From Burkholderiales bacterium (GTDB taxonomy: Bacteria; Pseudomonadota; Gammaproteobacteria; Burkholderiales; JACMKV01), in contig JACMKV010000428.1 in NCBI GenBank assembly GCA_014379915.1, forward strand, positions 1 to 5,187: 5,187 nt of DNA, given 5' to 3'. Positions 1-5,187 of this stretch are shown here, piece after piece. How positions within the stretch are numbered: position 1 is the first letter of the stretch; each line of letters opens with the position of its first letter. Both the position numbers and the translations under genes were made by a program. Under the pieces are notes generated by a model. That model ran no database searches, was not told the DNA's origin, and was given only the letters and a program-made list of their open reading frames with translations.

Positions 1-1829
1 TCGAAATGCGCGCGCATGTCGAACAACGAGAATTCGATCTGACGCGCCGTCGTCAGACCGCCCTGGAAATTCTTAGCAGCCAGCATCTTGTCGAACAAGC
101 TGCGCGGCAACGGCTCGCCATCCGGGACAGAATTGACGTCGGGCCGGGCGCGTTTAACCTCAAAGTCAGACGCGTCGCTTACGGACGGCGCCGCGCCCGA
201 CTCGCGGACGTTCGCATCCCGCAAGCGGGAGCCCTGCTCACTGCTCGCGGGCGTACCGCTACCAACATGCGCCGTCATATGTTTCAGCACGTCCCACTCC
301 CAGCAAAAATTTTCCATGAACTGGCTGGGCAATTCGACGGCATCCCATTCGACGCCGTTGATGCCCGACACGCCAAGCTCATCGACGCGCGTCAGCAGAT
401 GATGCAGACCATGGCCGAATTCATGAAATAGCGTAATCACTTCATCGTGCGTAAAGACGGCGGGCTTGCCGCTGACCGGAGCCGAGAAATTGCACGTCAA
501 ATAAGCGACCGGTGCTTGAATACCGTTGGTCCCGGCTGCGCTGGTTAGCCGCCGGCGCGTAATCGCGTCGTCCATCCAGGCGCCTCCGCGCTTCGACGGG
601 CGCGCATACAGGTCGAGATAGAACTGGCCGACCTGCGCGCCGCTGCGATCTTCGATATTGAAGAAGCGCACATCCGGATGCCAGACCGGCGCGTCGGCCG
701 GCTTGATGCGCACGTCATAGAGCGTTTCGACGACCTTGAACATGCCGGGGAGAACTTTGGTTTCAGGAAAATACTGCTTCACGTCCTGATCCGAAAACGC
801 GTAGCGCGCGACGCGCAGCTTTTCCGACGCGAAGCCGATATCCCAGGCTTCCAGTTCGTTCATTCCCAGCGACTGTTTCGCAAAGGCTTGCAACTCGGCG
901 AGATCGCGCTCGGCAAACGGCCTGGCCTTCTTTGCCAGATCGGCGAGGAAATCGAGCACCTCGCGCGGGCTTCCCGCCATTTTGGGCTCCAGCGAAAGCT
1001 CGGCGTAGTTCGAAAAACCGAGCAAGCGTGCGATTTCACGGCGCAAGGTCAGAATTTTTTTGATCCCTGCCGTGTTATCCCATTCCGCTTTGCCGAACTC
1101 GGATGCCCGCGTCACGTAGGCGCGATACATCAATTCCCGCAAGGGACGATTTTCGGCGTATTGCAGGACCGGCAGATAGCACGGCGCGTGCAACGTCAGT
1201 TTGTAACCGGGCTTGCCTTCGTCGGCCGCGGCTTTTTGCGCGGTTTCGACGACGTCGTCGGGCAGGCCGGCCAGCTCGTCGCGATTTTGAACATAGTGCG
1301 CGAAGGCATTGGTTGCATCGAGCAGGTTGTCGCTGAACTTCGATGAGGTCGCGGCCAGCTCCTCGCTGATTTCCATGAAGCGCTGTTTCTGCTCAGCCGG
1401 CAATTCGGCGCCGCCGAGGCGAAAATCGCGCAACTCGTTTTCCACGATTTTTTGCTGCGCGGGGCTGAGCCGCGAAAATGATGGCGCGGCCTTCAGCTGC
1501 CGGTATTTCTCATACAGGCCCTGGTGCTGACCGAGCTCGGTGTAGTACTGCACGATATGCGGCAGATTCGCGTTATACACTTCGCGCAACTCAGGGCTGT
1601 TCATCACGCCATTCAAGTGCCCGACCTGACCCCAGGCGCGGCTCAGGCGCTCGTTGGCGTCTTCCAGCGGCTGCACGAAATTGTCCCAGGTCGGCGCGTC
1701 GGCCTCAGCGACGAGCCTGGCGACCAGCGCGCGGTTTTCGGATAACAGTTGTTCGACGGCTGGCGCAACATTGCTGACATTGAATTCGGCAAAACGCGGC
1801 AATCCGGAAAAATCGAGTAAGGGATTCAT
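1..1829 (-). CDS. prlC: Oligopeptidase A (M3 family zinc metallopeptidase), C-terminus beyond the window
   Basis: This is a cytoplasmic zinc oligopeptidase of the M3 (thimet oligopeptidase) family, which degrades short peptides, including cleaved signal peptides. The frame is open from ATG at 1829 to the left edge, giving 609 codons; the E. coli protein is about 680 residues, so the C-terminal part is missing. The start MNPLLDFSGLP fits the family, and no other in-frame ATG lies upstream before a stop. Visible motifs are YLTCNF, then HEFGHGLHHLL with zinc ligands His469 and His473 and catalytic Glu470, and then WDAVELPSQFMEN with the third ligand Glu499. Further on come GEPLP, LFDKMLAAKN and ARQIEFSLFDM. 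Family alignment is continuous except for about 46 extra residues between HV and DGEPLP (nucleotides about 123-263). No strong Shine-Dalgarno sequence is visible. It lies 105 nt downstream of pyrC on the same strand, so co-transcription is possible but not shown. Confidence 0.95.
   Translation of the reverse strand, partial: MNPLLDFSGLPRFAEFNVSNVAPAVEQLLSENRALVARLVAEADAPTWDNFVQPLEDANERLSRAWGQVGHLNGVMNSPELREVYNANLPHIVQYYTELGQHQGLYEKYRQLKAAPSFSRLSPAQQKIVENELRDFRLGGAELPAEQKQRFMEISEELAATSSKFSDNLLDATNAFAHYVQNRDELAGLPDDVVETAQKAAADEGKPGYKLTLHAPCYLPVLQYAENRPLRELMYRAYVTRASEFGKAEWDNTAGIKKILTLRREIARLLGFSNYAELSLEPKMAGSPREVLDFLADLAKKARPFAERDLAELQAFAKQSLGMNELEAWDIGFASEKLRVARYAFSDQDVKQYFPETKVLPGMFKVVETLYDVRIKPADAPVWHPDVRFFNIEDRSGAQVGQFYLDLYARPSKRGGAWMDDAITRRRLTSAAGTNGIQAPVAYLTCNFSAPVSGKPAVFTHDEVITLFHEFGHGLHHLLTRVDELGVSGINGVEWDAVELPSQFMENFCWEWDVLKHMTAHVGSGTPASSEQGSRLRDANVRESGAAPSVSDASDFEVKRARPDVNSVPDGEPLPRSLFDKMLAAKNFQGGLTTARQIEFSLFDMRAHF
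123..263 (-). other. In-frame insertion of about 46 residues within prlC
   Basis: From memory of E. coli oligopeptidase A, the segment after FMENWCW reads through H-Y-E-T to GEPLP, with three residues between the His and GEPLP. Here 49 codons separate the equivalent His (267-269) from GEPLP, so about 46 residues are extra. The added segment is hydrophilic, rich in Ser, Ala, Arg and Asp, lacks predicted membrane or helical regularity by eye, and keeps the frame open on both sides. It contains a short perfect inverted repeat at 217-230. The exact ends are uncertain by a few residues. It could be a lineage-specific surface loop or an in-frame inserted element. Confidence 0.75.
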
Positions 1830-1837
1830 ATTTTTCG

Positions 1838-1879
1838 GGGTTAGAAATGCGCTTGTTCGGGTTAAAAATACGCTTACTT
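1838..1879. repeat. Degenerate 21-bp tandem repeat, two copies, in the pyrC-prlC spacer
   Basis: Two back-to-back 21-bp units, 1838-1858 and 1859-1879, both start with gggtta and share cgctt in the second half; 16 of 21 positions agree. The array begins 9 bp upstream of the prlC start codon. It is AT-richer than the flanking genes. It could be a small local duplication or part of the prlC leader; no regulator site is recognised in it. Confidence 0.6.
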
Positions 1880-1934
1880 GCAGACATTCGGATCAAGGCT
1901 TAGTTCTGACGCGCTGCCGCAGACGAAACGCGGG

Positions 1935-3236
1935 CTAGGCCGGCTCCCGAACCACCTCGCCGTTGACCAGCGTGTAGCGTACCTTGCCGAGCATTTCCTG
2001 GCCGATAAAAGGCGTGTTTTTGCCTTGACTTTTTAGGGCTTTCGCTTCGACTTTCCAGCGCAGCGCGGGATCGAAGATGCAGATGTCGGCAGCGGCGCCG
2101 ACGCCGAGTTGACCGGCCGATTGCCCACTTGCTCGATCGGCGGCCAGGCCGATGATCTGCGCCGGTTCCGATGTGATTTTGGCAAGGGCCGTGGTCAGTG
2201 GGATACCGCTCTCCCGCGCCCATTTCAGGGTCAGCGGCAGCAGGAGTTCGAGGCCGGTCGCGCCGATTTCGGCTTCGGCAAACGGCAGTTGCTTGGCGTC
2301 GTCGTCGACCGGCGTATGGTCGGAGCAAATCGCGTCTATCGTGCCGTCCTGCAGGGCCGCGCGCAGCGCGTCGCGGTCGGCAGCGCTTCTGAGCGGCGGA
2401 CTCAGGTGGCAATTCGAATCGAAAAAGCCGATGTCGTTTTCACACAGATGCGCGTGATTGATCGCGATATCACACGTGATCGAGAGACCGTCGCGCTTGG
2501 CGACTCGGATCATCTCGACGCCGGCGGCGCTCGACAGCCGGCACAGATGAAGTTTCGCGCCGGTTTCGCGCGCGAGCAGCAGCATGGTCGCCAACGCTAC
2601 GGTCTCGGCGCAAACCGGTATCGTCGCCAGGCCGAGGCGCGTCGCAACCTCGCCATCGTGGGCGACGCCGCCGCGCGCCAGACTGCCGTTTTCCGGGCGC
2701 AGCCAGACGCTGAAGCCGAAGGTCGCCGCATATTGCATCGCGCGCAGCAGCACCGCGGCGTCGCGCAGCGGAACGTCGGCCTGCGAAAAGGCCACGCAGC
2801 CGGCGTCGGTCAGTTCCGCCATCTCGGTCAGCCGCTCGCCGCGCAAACCCTGGGTGAGCGCGCCGAGTGGGTAAACGCGTGCCTGATTCAGGCTTTTCGC
2901 GCGGTGCTTGAGCATTTCGACCAACCCCGGTTCATCGAGCGGCGGGTCGGTATCGGGCGGGCAAACGAGGCTGGTGACGCCGCCGGCAACCGCGGCGAGC
3001 ATTTCGGATTCGAGCGTTGCCTTGTACTCGAAGCCCGGCTCGCGCAGCCGCGCCGAAAGATCGATGAGGCCGGGGCAGACGACGAGATTGCTGGCGTCGA
3101 TGGTGCGGTCGGCTTGAAAGCCGTCGGGTGCGCGGTCGAGCGCGGCGATTTTGTTATCGGCGATGAATACATCGCGCGCAGCATCGACCTTGTTTTTCGG
3201 GTCGATGACACGACCATTTTTTATACGCAGCTTCAT
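1935..3236 (-). CDS. pyrC: Dihydroorotase-like protein, probably the non-catalytic PyrC'/PyrX type
   Basis: This 433-residue amidohydrolase-fold protein is usually annotated as dihydroorotase, the third enzyme of pyrimidine synthesis. It has the family frame: N-terminal KNGRVIDP, CPGLIDLSARLREPG at about 54-68, a TIM-barrel middle, CSDHTP at 304-309, and the C-terminal GVGAAADICIFDP and VNGEVV segments. The metal site is largely gone. The HxH pair is Ser61-Ala-Arg63, the usual FSDDG is FSQAD (150-154), the His of the HCED-like motif is Arg180, and the His of the HVST-like motif is Arg233. Asp306 remains. This matches pyrC' of Pseudomonas, whose product is inactive and supports PyrB in the class A aspartate transcarbamoylase complex. 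A catalytic dihydroorotase should be encoded elsewhere. The ATG at 3236 begins the conserved N-terminus, but no good Shine-Dalgarno sequence precedes it. A 113-nt spacer separates it from the upstream cassette. Confidence 0.92.
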   Translation of the reverse strand: MKLRIKNGRVIDPKNKVDAARDVFIADNKIAALDRAPDGFQADRTIDASNLVVCPGLIDLSARLREPGFEYKATLESEMLAAVAGGVTSLVCPPDTDPPLDEPGLVEMLKHRAKSLNQARVYPLGALTQGLRGERLTEMAELTDAGCVAFSQADVPLRDAAVLLRAMQYAATFGFSVWLRPENGSLARGGVAHDGEVATRLGLATIPVCAETVALATMLLLARETGAKLHLCRLSSAAGVEMIRVAKRDGLSITCDIAINHAHLCENDIGFFDSNCHLSPPLRSAADRDALRAALQDGTIDAICSDHTPVDDDAKQLPFAEAEIGATGLELLLPLTLKWARESGIPLTTALAKITSEPAQIIGLAADRASGQSAGQLGVGAAADICIFDPALRWKVEAKALKSQGKNTPFIGQEMLGKVRYTLVNGEVVREPA

Positions 3237-3349
3237 ATTAGCGAGGAAGATTTCTCAGGCCAACGCGGTGGGCGCTGCTGCCGCTCATAAAAGCATAGAT
3301 CGCACAGATTGCCGAAATCAGGTGAATGCCTTATCACCCATGCCGAGGT

Positions 3350-3865
3350 CTATTTGAACGGCGGGATAGTGGAAGGCAACCCTACTCGCATAAAGAATCG
3401 GGCGAAAGCCTGCGAGAAATGCTCAAGAAATGGGGAGTCGAGCCGCCATCGATTGCCGAGCGCTTCTGCTCGGGCAGCTAGGTAGCCGAATGGAAGGCTG
3501 AATATCTGACCGAAGTCTACGACAAGGGCTTTCTGATTGTCTTGTGGCGTTAAAGGAGAGGCGAGCAGGTGCAACCCCGGCACCCGGCCTTTACGAACTT
3601 CCTCCCATTGCCCCTTCTTTTTGAATTTTGAATTGACCTCCTCAAACTCGCTCAGAGGATAGATCGGACATAGACCGCCAAATGACACTTTGCCGTGTTC
3701 CAGATCGCAGGTTTGGGTCACGATAATCAGATCCGCTTCTGAGATCGGCACTTCCTCCGTAGCGCTGTTGCCAAAATCGGGATTGAATACTGGAATCAGG
3801 CAGCCTGTCAGCAAATCGCCTTGATTAAGAATGCGACCGCACGTTCTGCTCCAGAAGGGCGTCAT
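3350..3865 (-). CDS. Uncharacterised 171-residue protein with a TQTCDLEHGK motif, third cassette gene
   Basis: I cannot give this protein a function. An early GDLLTGCLIPVF segment (16-27) is followed by a hydrophobic strand and a striking motif, DLIIVTQTCDLEHGKV (45-60), containing Cys53, Asp54 and His57. Further cysteines are at 9, 22 and 66. The C-terminal SPFLEHFSQAFARFFMRVGLP (about 144-164) looks like an amphipathic conserved helix. No signal peptide or membrane segment is seen, so it is probably cytoplasmic. From memory, similar small proteins with a QTCD/QSCD motif and a matching C-terminal helix occur in accessory regions, but I recall no name. Its ATG follows the stop of the upstream gene by only 5 nt, there is no Shine-Dalgarno sequence, and an in-frame stop lies a few codons upstream. 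This start therefore looks fixed, with translation probably coupled. Base composition is AT-richer than pyrC. Confidence 0.8.
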   Translation of the reverse strand: MTPFWSRTCGRILNQGDLLTGCLIPVFNPDFGNSATEEVPISEADLIIVTQTCDLEHGKVSFGGLCPIYPLSEFEEVNSKFKKKGQWEEVRKGRVPGLHLLASPLTPQDNQKALVVDFGQIFSLPFGYLAARAEALGNRWRLDSPFLEHFSQAFARFFMRVGLPSTIPPFK

Positions 3866-3870
3866 GGGAA

Positions 3871-4164
3871 CTACCGATCAGAAGGAAAGAAACGGGGTTT
3901 CATTCTTCCTACGTACGTATAACGCGCTTTAACAAAAAAGCTTGGTTTCAGGGGCACGCGTTGATATACGGCGAGATCATCGATAGCGACAAAGTTTTGG
4001 CTGTTTTGGCTGCGGCTATTCCACTGAAAATATACATCTCTTGCGTTCTTACAAAGTTGTTTACCCTCTTCGCCTTGGGCGCGTCCGGCATCAGCCCACC
4101 AGGCGTCCAGTATGCTCGGGAAAAATAAGTTCGCATTATTAGAGGGGGAAGCTAGGGGCATCAT
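3871..4164 (-). CDS. Uncharacterised 97-residue protein, second cassette gene
   Basis: This is a small protein of unknown function. It begins MMPLASPSNNANLFFPSILDAWW and ends in a basic stretch, VKARYTYVGRMKPRFFPSDR. It has no evident signal peptide, transmembrane helix or catalytic motif. A good Shine-Dalgarno sequence, AGAGGA at 4172-4177, sits 7 nt before the first of two adjacent ATG codons, supporting this start. Its first 26 nt overlap the end of the TIGR04255 gene, and its stop lies 5 nt before the next gene, so it is embedded in a tight operon. A shorter overlapping frame starting at 4136 has no such support. The C-terminal tail could bind nucleic acid or a partner, but that is speculation. 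Confidence 0.65.
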   Translation of the reverse strand: MMPLASPSNNANLFFPSILDAWWADAGRAQGEEGKQLCKNARDVYFQWNSRSQNSQNFVAIDDLAVYQRVPLKPSFFVKARYTYVGRMKPRFFPSDR

Positions 4165-4897
4165 CGAATAGTCCTCTCGCTTTATCGGTTATACACGCTT
4201 CAAACACTTCGTTTTTCCGATCGTGAAGCATTTCGAAAAACTGCCAGATTCCTTCTTCTTGGGGCGTAAACTCTGTTGTGCGAAAAATATCGACATCCAA
4301 GACGACCGAGACCACCCCTGGAGAGGCAGGCTCGATCATCGTCTGATTGATGAGCGCCATGGCTTCTATATCGTTTTGAGGTATGGCGAGCTGCATAAAG
4401 TATGCTGACAGTCCTTGAGGCAAATCCGGTGATACTTCGGGAACAGTACGCAGATAGTCTTTGAAATCCTGCAAAGGAAGAGGGATATCTATTCGATTTA
4501 TATAGCGAACGGCAAGTCGACCTACACTCAGGGGTATAGCAACAGAGCAATACACGTCCCACAACCGGCGAGCCTCATCCCGAAAGACGTTCCAGCTTTC
4601 GTAGGGAGCCAAACGGCTCATGGTAAATCCATCGAGCCGGGCTTGGTAAATATACTTTCCGTCTACGCTCCGAAAAATGAAGCCGGTAGATGACCTACTA
4701 GCCGACGCACTTACCTGCGGTCCAAACTGAATCTGCCCATACCCGCTATAGAGCTGCTCTCCATCCAGATAATTTGAATCGCCCACGGCTTGAACTAGAC
4801 TCAGTTTCAGCACGTCAACGACAGGCGGCAAATTCACTCGAAGGTCTATTATGGCTTCGGTAATCGGAGCTCTTGCGTAATGTCGTGGAGTGGTCAT
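4139..4897 (-). CDS. TIGR04255 family protein, first main cassette gene
   Basis: This 252-residue protein matches the sporadically distributed TIGR04255 family, whose function is not established. Supporting motifs are N-terminal YARAPITEAIIDLRV (7-21), GFIFRSVDGKYIYQARLDGF (72-91), SWNVFRDEARRLW (101-113), VGRLAVRYINRIDIP (125-139), VVLDVDIFR (198-206), and the C-terminal WQFFEMLHDRKNEVFEACIT (218-237) leading to KARGLF. No membrane segment is apparent. I chose ATG at 4897 because it places the conserved PITEAIID block near the N-terminus. An in-frame GTG at 4975 would add 26 basic, unconserved-looking residues. The ATG overlaps by ATGA with the stop of a small leader ORF. Codon and base use are AT-richer than pyrB, pyrC and prlC, suggesting acquisition by transfer. 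The gene overlaps the next by 26 nt. Confidence 0.85.
   Translation of the reverse strand: MTTPRHYARAPITEAIIDLRVNLPPVVDVLKLSLVQAVGDSNYLDGEQLYSGYGQIQFGPQVSASASRSSTGFIFRSVDGKYIYQARLDGFTMSRLAPYESWNVFRDEARRLWDVYCSVAIPLSVGRLAVRYINRIDIPLPLQDFKDYLRTVPEVSPDLPQGLSAYFMQLAIPQNDIEAMALINQTMIEPASPGVVSVVLDVDIFRTTEFTPQEEGIWQFFEMLHDRKNEVFEACITDKARGLFDDAPSFPL
4172..4177 (-). promoter_or_regulatory. Shine-Dalgarno site for the 97-residue gene
   Basis: AGAGGA on the minus strand lies 7 nt before the ATG at 4164, inside the 3' end of the TIGR04255 coding sequence. It is one of the clearest ribosome binding sites in the window and decides the start of the second cassette gene. Confidence 0.6.
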
Positions 4898-4983
4898 CTT
4901 TTCGTTTTGAGCGGGTTTCGGCAATGCTTGAGCGGCAGTCCTGTTTTTGAAGGCTCGGAAGCGGACGAAGTGCACGGTTCCAT
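4894..4983 (-). CDS. Possible 29-codon leader ORF
   Basis: An ATG at 4983 preceded by GGAAGGGA opens a 29-codon frame (MEPCTSSASEP... ending KTKR). Its TGA overlaps the ATG of the TIGR04255 gene as ATGA. The peptide resembles nothing I know and has no membrane segment. The placement fits a leader that couples translation to the gene below, but such short frames also occur by chance. An alternative is that the ribosome binding site serves the GTG at 4975, although the spacing of 15 nt is long for that. Confidence 0.3.
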   Translation of the reverse strand: MEPCTSSASEPSKTGLPLKHCRNPLKTKR

Positions 4984-4990
4984 GTTGCTG

Positions 4991-4998
4991 TCCCTTCC
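4991..4998 (-). promoter_or_regulatory. Shine-Dalgarno site at the head of the cassette
   Basis: GGAAGGGA on the minus strand lies 7 nt before ATG 4983 and 23 nt after the pyrB stop codon. It is purine-rich and well spaced for the small ORF, but too far from the GTG at 4975 and from the ATG at 4897 to serve them directly. Confidence 0.45.
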
Positions 4999-5021
4999 GA
5001 GTGAGATTCTAAGCCTCGATC

Positions 5022-5187
5022 CTAATTCCCGGCCAATATGCTCATTACCGCCATCCGCACTGCAATCCCGTAAGTCACCTGCGGCAAAATCACCGACTGG
5101 GCGCCATCGGCAACGCTCGAATCGATCTCGACGCCGCGATTCATCGGGCCTGGATGCATGACGATCGCATCGGACTTGGCAGCCGCA
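5022..5187 (-). CDS. pyrB: Aspartate carbamoyltransferase catalytic subunit, C-terminal end only
   Basis: This enzyme joins carbamoyl phosphate and aspartate to make N-carbamoyl-L-aspartate, the first committed step of pyrimidine synthesis, in the cytoplasm. Only the last 54 codons are in the window; the rest lies beyond the right edge. The diagnostic block is DAIVMHPGPMNRGVEI, which carries the conserved HPGPMNRG loop near the active site. It is followed by the typical C-terminal helix YGIAVRMAVMSILAGN and a TAG stop at 5022-5024. This sequence type belongs to the class A enzyme found with a PyrC'-type partner, which fits pyrC downstream. About 1.8 kb of cassette separates the two genes. Confidence 0.95.
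   Translation of the reverse strand, partial: AAAKSDAIVMHPGPMNRGVEIDSSVADGAQSVILPQVTYGIAVRMAVMSILAGN

Noticed and set aside
678..1346. Plus-strand open frame of 222 codons opposite prlC.
   Set aside because: It is a shadow of prlC, which shows continuous family homology on the minus strand through this stretch.
1705..1896. Minus-strand 63-codon frame covering the tandem repeat and the prlC start.
   Set aside because: It overlaps the prlC N-terminus in another frame, resembles no known leader peptide, and its apparent 7-residue repeat simply reflects the DNA tandem repeat.
2109..3290. Long plus-strand open frame of 393 codons opposite pyrC.
   Set aside because: It is the antisense shadow of a GC-rich real gene, has an Arg/Gln/Gly-rich composition, and carries no recognisable motif; pyrC on the minus strand is clearly coding.
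3237..3349. Possible promoter or terminator in the spacer before pyrC.
   Set aside because: I found no convincing -35/-10 pair, hairpin with T-run, or gene remnant; only a weak TATGCT-like box, which is not enough to call.
4200..4562. Minus-strand 120-codon frame inside the TIGR04255 gene.
   Set aside because: It is an out-of-frame shadow; the TIGR04255 motifs are all in the other frame.
1890..5022. A 14-bp inverted match: the + strand at 1890-1903 resembles the minus strand at 5009-5022 (13 of 14 positions), flanking pyrC plus the cassette.
   Set aside because: A match this short with one mismatch is expected by chance a few times among all pairs of positions in a 5-kb window, and it also spans pyrC, so it does not mark the cassette ends.

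Overview
The window suggests a GC-rich proteobacterium, most likely a betaproteobacterium. This rests on the pairing of aspartate carbamoyltransferase (pyrB) with a non-catalytic dihydroorotase-like pyrC, and on an oligopeptidase A whose sequence fits that group. Genus cannot be read from the sequence. Every gene I can support is on the minus strand, so reading right to left gives transcription order.

Layout in transcription order: (1) 5187-5022, the last 54 codons of pyrB. (2) 4983-3350, an AT-richer accessory cassette of three tightly packed genes: a TIGR04255-family protein, a small 97-residue protein, and a 171-residue protein with a TQTCDLEHGK motif. A possible 29-codon leader ORF precedes them. 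(3) 3349-3237, a 113-nt spacer with no clear element. (4) 3236-1935, pyrC of the PyrC'/PyrX type, which has lost nearly all metal ligands. (5) 1934-1830, a spacer holding a short degenerate 21-bp tandem repeat. (6) 1829-1, prlC/opdA, an M3 zinc oligopeptidase running off the left edge and carrying an unusual in-frame insertion of about 46 residues just after its active site.

PyrB and PyrC' are expected to form one complex, the class A aspartate transcarbamoylase, so their genes are normally adjacent. Here the cassette sits between them, in the same orientation and without an obvious terminator, so pyrC may be read through it. The cassette differs from its flanks in base composition, has overlapping or nearly touching genes, and encodes no recognisable metabolic enzyme. 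That makes it the best candidate in the window for an undescribed system. Its function is unknown; a defence or toxin-antitoxin-like role is only a hypothesis based on its sporadic, cassette-like character.
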